Translations under genes and position numbers: made by a program
Part shown: positions 32,951 through 41,731 of the stretch, piece by piece
Position numbering within the stretch: position 1 is the stretch's first letter
Layout: each line of letters opens with the position of its first letter
Assembly: GCF_000931935.2 (NCBI RefSeq)
Contig: NZ_AZAC01000033.1
Span: forward strand, 1-57,459
Reading direction: 5' to 3'
DNA: 57,459 bases
From: Dethiosulfatarculus sandiegensis
GTDB lineage: Bacteria > Desulfobacterota > Desulfarculia > Desulfarculales > Desulfarculaceae
Notes under the pieces: generated by a model
Told to the model about the DNA's origin: nothing
Databases searched by the model: none
What the model saw: the letters and a program-made list of their open reading frames with translations, nothing else

Positions 32951-35280
32951 CAGAGCTGAATTACGTAGGCCATGAAATGCCGAGGACAGACGCCAGGGAC
33001 AAGGTCACCGGCCGGGCGGTCTATATAAACGACCAGGTCAGACCCGGAATGCTCCATGGCGCGATTTTGTATGCCAAACACCCCCACGCCCGCATTAAAA
33101 ACATAGACTGCAGCCGGGCCGGAAAACTCCCCGGAGTAAAGGCCGTGATCACGGCACGGGATTTTCCGCCCATTAACATAGGGTTTTTAAAGGACAACTC
33201 GCCTTTGAAAAAGGACAAGGTGCGTTCTTTACGGGACGAAGTCGCCGCCGTGGCAGCCACGGATCCGGAAACCGCGGCCCGCGCCCTTGAGCTTATCGAG
33301 GTGGAATATGAACCGCTGCCCGGGATTTTTTCACCGGAAGACGCCCTGGCCCAAAACGCTCCCTTGCTCCACGAAACCGATGCCAAGGGACGTCCCCTTG
33401 AGAGCAATAAATTAAGGCTTAAATGGCGTTTTGAAAGCGGAGACCTGGAAAAGGCGAAATCCCTCTCCAGTCACCACGCCTCGGGCGAGTACAACGCCAC
33501 CTGGCAAAGCCATTGCTGCCTGGGACTGAGCGGGGTAATAGCCGAGTTTGACCAGCAAAAGAACCTGACCATGCACTCCATCACCCAGATTCCCTATCTG
33601 GCCCAGGCCGACTACGCAAACGCACTTAAGGACCTGGGTCTTCATAACAGCCGGGTTCGGATAAAATGCCAGACCATAGGCGGGGCCTTTGGCTCCAAGC
33701 TGGACACCCATTGCTATGAATTCATCGCCATACTGCTCGCCTTCAGCACCGGTAAGCCGGTGAAGATCCTGTTCAGCAGGGAAGAGGAGTTTCAGGCCCT
33801 GGCCCCCAGGCAACCTGCCATAATGAAAATCAGCCAGGGGTGCGACGAAAACGGCAGGCTCACCTACCGGGAAGTAAAAATGCTCCTGGATAACGGGGCC
33901 TACACCAGTTGGGGCGCAACCACGCCGAGCGTGATGATCTCGCCGATCAGCTCCCTTTACCAGGTTGAGAACATAAGCTTTACCGCTGAATGCGTCTATA
34001 CCAATAATATCTATTGCCAGGCCTTCAGGGGTTACGGCAATCCCCAGGCCACCTTTTGCGTGGAATCAAACCTGGATCAACTGGCCCATGAGATAGGCAT
34101 GGACCCCCTTGAATTCAGGCTCTTAAACGCCAACCGGCCGGACACCACGACTCCGGCCCAATACCGCATCACCTCGTGCGGTTTAAGTGAATGCTTAAAA
34201 AAAGTGGCCCAGGGGCTGGGCTGGGAGGAGCACCAGAAACAAAAGGCCTCCAACCCGGCCGACTCCAAAAAACTAAAAGGCATGGGCCTGGCCTCCATGA
34301 TCCACGTTGGCGGCGGGGCCAGGGTTTACCGTTCAGACGGCCACGGCATGATGATGAAGCTTGATGACTTTGGCAAGCTGAGCGTCTTCACCGGCGCGGT
34401 GGAGATCGGCCAGGGCAACGAGACGGTGTTGCGCCAGATCACGGCCGAGGCCCTGGGCGTAAAGATGGAGGACGTAGTCCTGGTCACCCATGACACAGAC
34501 CTCTGCCCCTGGGACGTGGGCACCCACGCCAGCCGCCAGGCCTTTATCTCGGGCAATGCGGCGATCAAATGCGCATCAAAACTTAAGAGGAAAATACTTG
34601 GGCTGGCCGCCGACCTGATCGAGTGCAGGCCCGAGGAGCTCAGGCTTCAGAAAAGCATGATTTATCATGTCTCCACCGGCCCCCTAGGCCAGGGGGCCAT
34701 GCCCCTGGCCAAAATCCTGAAAAAGGCCCATTTCAAAAGCCAGGGCCAAATGCTGATGGCCGAGACCTTTTACGACCCGCCCAATGAAATGCTGGACAGG
34801 GAAATGAAAGGCAATATCTCCTGCGCCTGGGCCTTTGGGGCCCATGGGGTGCTGGTGGAGGTGGATACGGAAACCGGCCAGGTGGAGGTGCTCAACTACC
34901 AAGCGGCCCATGATGTGGGCAGGGCCTTAAACCCGCTCACCCTGGCCGGTCAGGTCTATGGCGGATCCATGCAGGGATTGGGTTATGCCTTGAGCGAAGA
35001 GCTAATCCTGAAAAACGGCCGGGTGTTGAACGACCGTTTTTCGGATTACATGCTGCCCACAGCCAAGGACCTGCCCCCGATCACCCCGATTATTGTGGAA
35101 ACCTTTGATCCCCAGGGACCCTTTGGGGCCAAAGGCGTGGGTGAGCCGGGCTGTGTGCCCAGCGCGCCTGCCATTGCCAATGCTGTTTTTGATGCCGTTG
35201 GCATACGCATGAGCAGGCTGCCCATGACCCCGGAGAGGGTGCTCAAGGCCCTTCGGCAAAAGAATAAGGAAGATAAATAA
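32947..35280 (+). CDS. Molybdopterin-binding catalytic subunit of molybdenum hydroxylase (CoxL/XdhB-like)
   Basis: A 777-residue Mo subunit: hammerhead domain at RTDARDKVTGRAVYINDQ, Mo-cofactor motifs TIGGAFGSK and AFRGYGNPQA, and the catalytic glutamate in GAKGVGEPG (Glu733). It would hydroxylate a carbon next to a ring nitrogen or carbonyl, using water. By context it may form 2-oxoindole-3-acetate from indoleacetate (or its CoA ester). Maturation genes (CoxE, MoxR, EF2563, XdhC) lie just downstream, pointing to an elaborate, perhaps selenium-containing, active site. Confidence 0.92.
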   Translation: MTELNYVGHEMPRTDARDKVTGRAVYINDQVRPGMLHGAILYAKHPHARIKNIDCSRAGKLPGVKAVITARDFPPINIGFLKDNSPLKKDKVRSLRDEVAAVAATDPETAARALELIEVEYEPLPGIFSPEDALAQNAPLLHETDAKGRPLESNKLRLKWRFESGDLEKAKSLSSHHASGEYNATWQSHCCLGLSGVIAEFDQQKNLTMHSITQIPYLAQADYANALKDLGLHNSRVRIKCQTIGGAFGSKLDTHCYEFIAILLAFSTGKPVKILFSREEEFQALAPRQPAIMKISQGCDENGRLTYREVKMLLDNGAYTSWGATTPSVMISPISSLYQVENISFTAECVYTNNIYCQAFRGYGNPQATFCVESNLDQLAHEIGMDPLEFRLLNANRPDTTTPAQYRITSCGLSECLKKVAQGLGWEEHQKQKASNPADSKKLKGMGLASMIHVGGGARVYRSDGHGMMMKLDDFGKLSVFTGAVEIGQGNETVLRQITAEALGVKMEDVVLVTHDTDLCPWDVGTHASRQAFISGNAAIKCASKLKRKILGLAADLIECRPEELRLQKSMIYHVSTGPLGQGAMPLAKILKKAHFKSQGQMLMAETFYDPPNEMLDREMKGNISCAWAFGAHGVLVEVDTETGQVEVLNYQAAHDVGRALNPLTLAGQVYGGSMQGLGYALSEELILKNGRVLNDRFSDYMLPTAKDLPPITPIIVETFDPQGPFGAKGVGEPGCVPSAPAIANAVFDAVGIRMSRLPMTPERVLKALRQKNKEDK

Positions 35281-35341
35281 ACTGGCCTGCAAGGCCTTTG
35301 GAACTTAACCTATGAGCATAGAAGGGCTTGCCTGATTCATA

Positions 35342-35371
35342 GCCTGCAAAGCCGGGTCCGGTTTTGCAGGC
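35342..35371 (+). terminator. Hairpin between Mo subunit and CoxE-like gene
   Basis: Arms GCCTGCAAAGCCGG (35342-35355) and CCGGTTTTGCAGGC (35358-35371) pair with one G-U wobble. There is no U-tract. It could be a weak or factor-dependent terminator or a processing site. Confidence 0.4.
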
Positions 35372-35392
35372 CCTTAACTTGGTCAAGGTTAT

Positions 35393-36481
35393 ATGCAGGA
35401 GATGATCATAGGTTTCACCCGCTATCTGGGTGATCAGGGTTTTCTGGTATCCACCTCCCAGGTGCTGGATGCGGTCAAGTCCGCCATGATCTTGGGTGTG
35501 GAATCCAAACCGGATCTTAAAAACGGGCTCAGGGCGGCCTTGTGTCAGTCCAGGGAACAGTTCGCAGGTTTTGAGCTGCTTTTTGAGGATTATTTCCAGG
35601 CCCGGCCACGAGCCCCGTCCTTTGAACCGCCCCCTGCCCGAGCCCTCGGGGAAACAAACCTTGGCTTGGGGGTGAACCGCGATAAAAAAACCGAAACCGA
35701 AAAAGATCCCCAAAACCCGGCCTCTGAAATAGAGGTCCTGGGCAGGGTTGGCTTTCATTACCTTGATCCGGAACAGGCGGCGGCCATGGCCCAAGAAGTC
35801 AGCTCCCTCCTGAAGCCCCTGGCCCAAAAGATATCCCGCAGAAAGACCCCGGGCCGATCCCGTTTGCTCTACTGGCAGGCAACCCTGCGCAAGGGCCTCC
35901 GCTCAGGGGGCGAGCTGGTTGACCTGAAATACAGACGCCCCAGGAAAAAGCCCAGAAGGCTGGTGATCCTGGCCGACATAAGTGGTTCCATGGACCTGGC
36001 GGCCCCGTTTTTATTCCATTTTCTAAAGGGCCTGGCCGTCGCCTGGCGTCAGGTGGAGGTGTATGTCTTTGCCACCCGGTTGACCCTGGTCACAAAAAGG
36101 TTCTTTGACCTGCCGGTTGATCAGCTCATGGCCCGGCTGGCCCGCCTGGCCCCGGACCTGGCGGGGGGCACCCTTATAGGCCGCAACCTGGCCCGCCTGC
36201 TCAGCCGGACCACAGGCTCGCCCTTAACCAACTCGGTGGCCCTGATCATAAGTGATGGCTGGGACAGGGGCGAACCGGAGGAACTGGCCCGCCAGATGGC
36301 CCGGCTCAAGGCCCGTTGTCAAAGGGTTTTCTGGTTAAACCCCCTTTTGGAAAGCCCCCGCTACAAACCCATTAACCAGGGCATGGCCGCCGCCCTGCCC
36401 CACGTGGACCACTTTCTGGCCTGCCATAACTTAAACGCCCTTAAAAAAACCGCTCGTCTGCTCGAAATAGCATTAAAGTAA
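35393..36481 (+). CDS. VWA domain-containing CoxE-like protein
   Basis: A 362-residue CoxE-family protein. The N-terminal half is helical with a charged linker. The C-terminal VWA domain starts at about residue 188 with the MIDAS motif DISGS (Asp195, Ser197, Ser199). CoxE works with the AAA+ protein CoxD in inserting sulfur and metal into the active site of carbon monoxide dehydrogenase. Here it probably matures the Mo hydroxylase encoded just upstream, with the MoxR-like ATPase at 38418-39365. Its stop codon lies within an inverted repeat shared with the convergent gene. Confidence 0.88.
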   Translation: MQEMIIGFTRYLGDQGFLVSTSQVLDAVKSAMILGVESKPDLKNGLRAALCQSREQFAGFELLFEDYFQARPRAPSFEPPPARALGETNLGLGVNRDKKTETEKDPQNPASEIEVLGRVGFHYLDPEQAAAMAQEVSSLLKPLAQKISRRKTPGRSRLLYWQATLRKGLRSGGELVDLKYRRPRKKPRRLVILADISGSMDLAAPFLFHFLKGLAVAWRQVEVYVFATRLTLVTKRFFDLPVDQLMARLARLAPDLAGGTLIGRNLARLLSRTTGSPLTNSVALIISDGWDRGEPEELARQMARLKARCQRVFWLNPLLESPRYKPINQGMAAALPHVDHFLACHNLNALKKTARLLEIALK

Positions 36482-36492
36482 ACACTTTAATG
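36471..36492. terminator. Inverted repeat spanning two convergent stop codons
   Basis: CATTAAAGT (36471-36479) and ACTTTAATG (36484-36492) form a perfect 9-bp stem with loop AAAC. It contains the stop codons of both the CoxE-like gene and the convergent reductase gene. AT-rich, so a weak bidirectional terminator at best. Confidence 0.45.
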
Positions 36493-37392
36493 TATAGACT
36501 GCCCGCTCTGATATCTCACCAAAGAGCTGATCAACTCATTGGCCGGACAGGGGATGCCCTTTTCCCTGCCCAGACGGGCCACCGCCCCGTTCAAGTACTC
36601 GATCTCCGTGGGACGCCCCCTTACCAGGTCAGTGTGCAGGGAGGGGATATTTTCCCCGCTTAAGTATCCGTTTATCTTCTCCACCGTCAGATCCAGCAGA
36701 ACACCCCGGCTTTGAGCCACGGCCAACACCTCATCCAGGATCGCCTTTTTGGCCGGGTTTAAAACATCCCTGCTGAGCCCGCGATTATTGGCCCCCAGAA
36801 TACCGGCCAGGGGATTGGCCAGGCAGTTTATGGCCAGTTTGATCCAGACAAAGCTCTCAAAATCATCCTTTACCCGGCAGCGCAGGCTCAGCCCGGCAAA
36901 CAGTTCGCAAAGATCTTCAGTGCGCTCGGAGTGTTTAAACCGCAAGGCGCCTTCATAACAGGTGACCCGGCCAGGCTCCAGACTGTTGGCCCCGTAAAAG
37001 GCAAGTCCTCTGTCAACTGGCCGGGACAAAAGCTCCTCCCATGCCTTTGCAACCATTATTCCGTTCTGCAGGGCCACCACTGTGGTATCGGCTGCGGCCT
37101 TTTCCTTGAGCCAGGCAGAGACAAAAGGGGCGTCGGTCATCTTACCGGCCAGCAGGACCAGATCCCCTGCACCAAGGAAAGGCACCTCGGCGGGTTCTGC
37201 CGTGGCCAGGCCGATGAGTTCTTCCGCTCCGTCTTCACTGATAAACAAAAGCCCCTTTTGGCTGATCGCCTTAAGATGAGGGCTTTTCCCCACCAAGACA
37301 GGCTCTGTTTGAGCCGCTTTTTTTAAAAGCCCGGCCAGGCTGGAGCCCAAAGCACCGGCTCCCACTACAAAGACTCTCTGGATCCGCGTCAT
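36487..37392 (-). CDS. Ketopantoate reductase (ApbA/PanE) family protein
   Basis: A 301-residue NADP-dependent reductase. The N-terminal Rossmann motif is VFVVGAGALGSSLAG, and the likely catalytic lysine is Lys185 in FVWIKLAINCLANPLAGILG. It may reduce 2-dehydropantoate (CoA biosynthesis) or, as for many paralogues beside catabolic genes, another 2-keto acid. It is the last gene of a minus-strand trio with the PPDK regulatory protein and MoxR genes. GAGGGAG supports the start. Confidence 0.85.
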   Translation of the reverse strand: MTRIQRVFVVGAGALGSSLAGLLKKAAQTEPVLVGKSPHLKAISQKGLLFISEDGAEELIGLATAEPAEVPFLGAGDLVLLAGKMTDAPFVSAWLKEKAAADTTVVALQNGIMVAKAWEELLSRPVDRGLAFYGANSLEPGRVTCYEGALRFKHSERTEDLCELFAGLSLRCRVKDDFESFVWIKLAINCLANPLAGILGANNRGLSRDVLNPAKKAILDEVLAVAQSRGVLLDLTVEKINGYLSGENIPSLHTDLVRGRPTEIEYLNGAVARLGREKGIPCPANELISSLVRYQSGQSIH

Positions 37393-37579
37393 GAATCTCC
37401 CTCGTACCAGCCCTGAGAAGGGCCTGGATGCTGCTTGATATTTAAAGCCTATTCCACTTGAAAAAGCTTAAACCGCCTTGCGCCTCTTTTCCAGACCAAA
37501 CATGCCCCGATAATAGAGAAACCGGTATCTATCATAATTAAAGGTTAATTAAAGAAAAGTGAAGAAACAAACAAAAATA

Positions 37580-38386
37580 TCAGGCGATCAGCCCCGCCAC
37601 TTCCTCTATGGTCCGATCCGTAACGTCAATCAGCCTGATTTTTTGAACTTTACTGAAGATCCGACGGCTGAAATCCAGTTCCTGGGAGATAGTCTTAAGG
37701 TCGTAATAGTTCTGAACCATGCCTCCCTTAAAACGGTTGCGCCTGAAATGAGCAAGCTTTTGAGGGCTTATGGTGAGCCCCACCATAAGGGGTTTTTTCA
37801 GTTTAAATATTTTTTCAGGAGGGATGACCTGGGGAGTCAGGGGCACATTGGCCACCTTGAGGCAATGGTGGCAGGAAAGATACATGCTTATGGGGGTCTT
37901 GTTGGTTCGGCTCACCCCCAAGAGAATCACATCCGCCTTGCCCAAATTATTAATTCCCCGGCCGTCGTCGTGTTCCAGGGTGAAATCTATGGCCCCGGCC
38001 AGACGCAGGGCCCGGTCTCCCAGGGCGCCGGGCAAAAGCCCGGAATCCAAAACCGGCCTGACCTTGCTCCGCCTGCCCACCCGGCGCAGGATGGGCCCCA
38101 GCATATCCAGGGCGTCCAGGCCCAGGTCATATTGACTCGCCTCAAGCATGGCCCTCAACTCAGCGTCGGTCATGGTGTAGATCACCATGCCCCGGTCCTT
38201 GGCCGCCTGTTTCAACACCCTTTTGAGCTGGGGCTTGGATTTTACAAAGGCGTGGCGCAGAATCCTGAACTCTATGCTGTGTTGGAACTGCACCAGGGCG
38301 GCCCTGGCCATGCGCTCGGCCCCGACCCCGGTGGCGTCTGAGACCACATGGATTACCATCTCAGGTTTTAGGGCCTTTTTCTGCAT
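37580..38386 (-). CDS. ppsR: Pyruvate, phosphate dikinase regulatory protein (bifunctional kinase/pyrophosphorylase, DUF299)
   Basis: A 268-residue PSRP/PpsR-family enzyme that inactivates pyruvate phosphate dikinase or PEP synthase by ADP-dependent phosphorylation and reactivates it by pyrophosphorolysis. The hallmark P-loop is GVSRTNKTP (157-165), and VSDATGVGAERMARAAL is at the N-terminus. It controls flux between pyruvate and PEP. Its target gene is not in the window. It lies between the MoxR and reductase genes without obvious functional linkage. Confidence 0.92.
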   Translation of the reverse strand: MQKKALKPEMVIHVVSDATGVGAERMARAALVQFQHSIEFRILRHAFVKSKPQLKRVLKQAAKDRGMVIYTMTDAELRAMLEASQYDLGLDALDMLGPILRRVGRRSKVRPVLDSGLLPGALGDRALRLAGAIDFTLEHDDGRGINNLGKADVILLGVSRTNKTPISMYLSCHHCLKVANVPLTPQVIPPEKIFKLKKPLMVGLTISPQKLAHFRRNRFKGGMVQNYYDLKTISQELDFSRRIFSKVQKIRLIDVTDRTIEEVAGLIA

Positions 38387-38417
38387 AAACGTCTCTTATT
38401 TTGATAATCCCTAAAAT

Positions 38418-39365
38418 TCAAGCGTTCAGGGCGGCCAAAAATGCGGCCCTGGCCTCTTTATCCTGCCAGTGCCGACTGCGGAACCAACGCAGGTCTTCCT
38501 GGTGTTTTAAGATGCATCCCAAGGTTGCATCCACGTTTTCCTTGTCCAGGGAGTCAGCTCCCAAAAGAACCAGGGCCTGGGCCCAATCCAGGGTCTCGCT
38601 GACTCCGGGGCGCTTGACCAGCCCTGCCTGGCGGATCTTCTGCATAAAGGCGGTAACCTGCCTGGTCAGCTCAGGACCCGCCTCCGGGGCCTTGGCCTTG
38701 ACAATGGCCAGTTCCTTTTCAAAGGAAGGCAGATCTATCCAATGGTAAAGGCAACGTCTTTTCAAGGCGTCGTGCACATCCCTGGTCCGGTTGCTGGTAA
38801 GCACCACAAGGGGCGGGCGGGTTGCCTTAAGGGTGCCGACCTCCGGTATGGTGATCTGGAATTCACCGAGAAACTCAAGTAGAAAAGCCTCAAACTCTTC
38901 ATCCGCCCGGTCCAGTTCGTCTATCAAAAGAACCGGGGCGCCGTTCTGCTCGGCCCTGATGGCCTTGAGCAGGGGCCGCTCTATTAAAAAATCCGTGCCA
39001 AAGATTTCAGGCCCCATCTCCCGGCTTGACTTTTTCTCTCTTTCCATCATGCGTATGGTCAGAAGCTGCTTGGCGTAGTTCCATTCATAAAGCGCGGCAT
39101 GGGCATCCAGCCCTTCATAGCATTGCAGGCGGATAAGCTCCACCTTCCCCATCTCTGCGAGCACCCTGGCCAATTCCGTCTTGCCCACCCCGGGCTCTCC
39201 CTCGAGAAAAAGAGGCTTGTTTAATTTAAACGCCAAATACACCACCGTGGCCAGCCCCCGGTCAGCCACATACCCCTCCCGGCTAAGCCCCTTTTGCACC
39301 CCTTCTATGGATTCAGGCATCATGTTGTGGTCCGCTTTCTTGTTTTCAAATTCCCTGTCAGCCAT
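38418..39365 (-). CDS. MoxR-family AAA+ ATPase (CoxD-like)
   Basis: A 315-residue MoxR ATPase with Walker A GEPGVGKT (about 56-63), Walker B LLIDELDRADEEFEAFLLEFL and sensor segment LTSNRTRDVHDALKRRC. The ATG at 39365 is preferred to an upstream TTG, though no strong Shine-Dalgarno is visible. MoxR proteins act with VWA partners. The only such partner in the window is the CoxE-like protein at 35393-36481 on the other strand, so a CoxD/CoxE pair is inferred for Mo-hydroxylase maturation. Confidence 0.88.
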   Translation of the reverse strand: MADREFENKKADHNMMPESIEGVQKGLSREGYVADRGLATVVYLAFKLNKPLFLEGEPGVGKTELARVLAEMGKVELIRLQCYEGLDAHAALYEWNYAKQLLTIRMMEREKKSSREMGPEIFGTDFLIERPLLKAIRAEQNGAPVLLIDELDRADEEFEAFLLEFLGEFQITIPEVGTLKATRPPLVVLTSNRTRDVHDALKRRCLYHWIDLPSFEKELAIVKAKAPEAGPELTRQVTAFMQKIRQAGLVKRPGVSETLDWAQALVLLGADSLDKENVDATLGCILKHQEDLRWFRSRHWQDKEARAAFLAALNA

Positions 39366-39736
39366 CTTAGATGCGCGAGCACTAAAACACAACTAAACCC
39401 ATGTATATTCAATATTACAATACTTATCCCTCTCGGTTAAGTAAATACCCCTAATCAAGTACCCTTAAGATTTCCAGCAGGTTCACTTCTTAATTTTATT
39501 GCTTTTCCTAAAGGGGCAATATGTTTTACGATGTAATTTACTTAAGCAGGTGTTGCTAATTTTTTCCCCAAAAACCGCCTTTTCGAGTTATGGTAGGGCG
39601 ATCATTGTTATAAACCCATATTCAGCAGGCCTTTGCCGCTTGCCCATTCGTCTTAAAATAGCTGGAAAAAAATTGTTCCACTTCAAAGAGGGCTTAAGGG
39701 CTACAAACCTTTACAGAGACTGCGAGGTATTGTTCC
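39366..39736. other. AT-rich divergent intergenic region
   Basis: 371 bp between the divergent MoxR and EF2563 genes. It is AT-rich, with a -10-like TATAAA near 39610 but no matching -35, and short TTAAGTA-like repeats around 39430-39470. No coding sequence, RNA gene or recognisable riboswitch is supported. It must hold the promoters of both flanking genes. Confidence 0.3.
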
Positions 39737-40567
39737 ATGGCCGAGATTAAGGGCGTTTCAGAGTTGAATGATCTCAAAGACCTTCGCGTAGTTATTAAAA
39801 GTGCAGGAGAGATGGCATCCGGGGTGGCCTATCGCCTGGTGCAGGCGGGATTCAAGGTATTGACCACCGAGGTGCCCGCCCCCTTGGCGGTGCGCCGGGC
39901 AGTGAGTTTCTGCGAAGCTGTGCATGATCAAGAAAAAACCGTGGAAGGGCTCACCGCCCGCCTGGCAAAAAATGTGGAACACGCCCTGAAGATCCAGGAA
40001 AAGGGGATGCTTCCGGTCCTGCTGGACCCGGAACTCACCTGCCTGACCGAGTACCGGCCCAAGGTCGTAGTGGATGCGATTATTGCCAAAAGGAATACAG
40101 GCCTTAAAAAAAGCATGGCCGATCTGACCATTGGCCTGGGGCCCGGTTTCAATGCTCCGGACGAAGTGCACCTGGCCATCGAGACCAACCGGGGCCACAA
40201 CCTGGGGCGTCTTATCTACCAGGGCAGCCCTGAACCCAATACCGGCGTGCCGGGGTCCATGGCGGGAGTCACGGCCAAAAGGGTGCTCAGGGCCCCTGCG
40301 GACGGACGGTTTCAGCCAAAATGCCAATTAGGCGACACTGTGAAAGAAGGCCAGGTGCTGGCCCTGATCAACGAAGCGGAACTCACGGCTCAGGTCTCCG
40401 GGGTGGTGAGGGGGCTCATCAGGCCCGGGTCGCAGGTAAACCAAGGATTAAAGGTGGGGGATATCGACCCCAGGGGAAAGGTGGAATATTTAAACACCAT
40501 AAGCGAAAAGGCCCGCGCCCTGGGAGGATCAGTCCTGGAGGCCATAATGCACGCCTTTAATCACTAG
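39737..40567 (+). CDS. yqeB: EF2563 family selenium-dependent molybdenum hydroxylase system protein (YqeB)
   Basis: A 276-residue protein of the EF2563/YqeB family, a marker of selenium-dependent molybdenum hydroxylases. Family pattern seen: VVIKSAGEMASGVAYRL, EVPAPLAVRRAVSFCEAV, VVVDAIIAKRNTG, GLGPGFNAPDEVHLAIETNRGH, VLRAPADGRF, and the C-terminal TISEKARALGGSVLEAI. It precedes xdhC in one operon. It is thought to help equip the Mo site with labile selenium; the mechanism is not established. It implies that one or both Mo enzymes of this window are seleno-molybdenum hydroxylases. Confidence 0.9.
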   Translation: MAEIKGVSELNDLKDLRVVIKSAGEMASGVAYRLVQAGFKVLTTEVPAPLAVRRAVSFCEAVHDQEKTVEGLTARLAKNVEHALKIQEKGMLPVLLDPELTCLTEYRPKVVVDAIIAKRNTGLKKSMADLTIGLGPGFNAPDEVHLAIETNRGHNLGRLIYQGSPEPNTGVPGSMAGVTAKRVLRAPADGRFQPKCQLGDTVKEGQVLALINEAELTAQVSGVVRGLIRPGSQVNQGLKVGDIDPRGKVEYLNTISEKARALGGSVLEAIMHAFNH

Positions 40568-40630
40568 ACAAGGGACCGGCAAGCATCAGTTATCTTGCCG
40601 CCGAGACCGGCAAAGAGCAAAAGGATACAC

Positions 40631-41698
40631 ATGGCACACTTCGTAACCCTGGTAAATGAAGAACTCAAAAAAGCCAATGACCTTTGCCTGGCAACCATAG
40701 TGAAACGCTCCGGCTCGGCCCCCAGATCCAGCGGGGCCTCCATGTTGGTCCTGGCCGACGGCAGCATAAAAGGCACCATCGGCGGCGGCAAACTGGAAGG
40801 AGACGTTCAACAGGAAGCCTGCCGTTGCCTTCAGGAAGAACAAACCAAATTGTTGCACTTTTCCCTGCGGGGCAAGGATGTTTCAGACAGTGAAATGCTC
40901 TGCGGCGGCAATGTAGACGTTTTTTTGGAACCGGTAAAGGCGGCCGACTCCGCGGCCCGGGATATCTACCAGGCAGCCGCCCATCTGGCTCAGAAAGGCG
41001 GCCAAGGGCTTTTGCTCACCCCGGCGCTCCCCGGCCCGATCAAGACCCAAAAGGGGCGTAAACTGCTTCTGGCCCTGGACAAGGAGCCGGTTGGCAGCTT
41101 GGACGGCTTTCCCGAGGTTAACTCAGAGATACTTCCCAAGCTGGAAGAATATATAAAAGAGCGCCCCTTTGGGATCCATGACCTTAAGCTTCCCTCGGGC
41201 CAGAACCTGCCCTGTCTTTGGGAGGCTGTGTTGGCAGACCCCACGGTTTATCTCTTTGGCGCAGGCCATGTGTCTTTACAGGTGGCAAAACTGGTCAAAA
41301 TGGTTGGTTTCAAGCTGGTTGTGATGGATGACCGCAAAGACTTCGCCAACCGCGAACGTTTTACCCAGGCAGACGAAATCTGGGTAAATAATTATCAGGA
41401 CGTGCTTACGGGAAAGGACCTGGGCGAAGACGCCTATCTGGTCATCCTGACCAGGGGGCACATGTATGACAAGGAAGTCCTGAGCCAGGCTATTAAACAA
41501 AATGCCAAATATGTAGGTATGATAGGTTCCAGCAGAAAACGCAAGGCCATCTATGGCGCCCTTTTGGATGAAGGCGTCAGCCAAAAAACCCTGGACAAGG
41601 TCTACTCACCTATCGGCGAGCCCATCAAGGCCGAAACACCGGAAGAGATAGCCGTAAGCATAGTGGCCGAACTGATTAAGGTCAGAGCCGGAGGCTAA
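40631..41698 (+). CDS. xdhC: XdhC/CoxI family molybdenum cofactor maturation protein
   Basis: A 355-residue two-domain protein: N-terminal XdhC_CoxI domain (GTIGGGKLEGDVQQEA, EMLCGGNVDVFLEP) and C-terminal Rossmann XdhC_C domain (VYLFGAGHVSLQVAKLV, YVGMIGSSRKR). XdhC binds molybdenum cofactor, promotes its sulfuration and hands it to the apo-hydroxylase. ATG 40631 has AAAAGG before it; an upstream TTG is rejected. It is cotranscribed with the EF2563 gene. Confidence 0.92.
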   Translation: MAHFVTLVNEELKKANDLCLATIVKRSGSAPRSSGASMLVLADGSIKGTIGGGKLEGDVQQEACRCLQEEQTKLLHFSLRGKDVSDSEMLCGGNVDVFLEPVKAADSAARDIYQAAAHLAQKGGQGLLLTPALPGPIKTQKGRKLLLALDKEPVGSLDGFPEVNSEILPKLEEYIKERPFGIHDLKLPSGQNLPCLWEAVLADPTVYLFGAGHVSLQVAKLVKMVGFKLVVMDDRKDFANRERFTQADEIWVNNYQDVLTGKDLGEDAYLVILTRGHMYDKEVLSQAIKQNAKYVGMIGSSRKRKAIYGALLDEGVSQKTLDKVYSPIGEPIKAETPEEIAVSIVAELIKVRAGG

Positions 41699-41731
41699 TT
41701 TTTCACAACCCCACAAGTTACACGGTTTTTT

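Noticed and set aside
39430..39470. Short TTAAGTA-like repeats as a CRISPR or operator array
   Set aside because: Only two imperfect copies, no regular spacing and no cas genes in the window.
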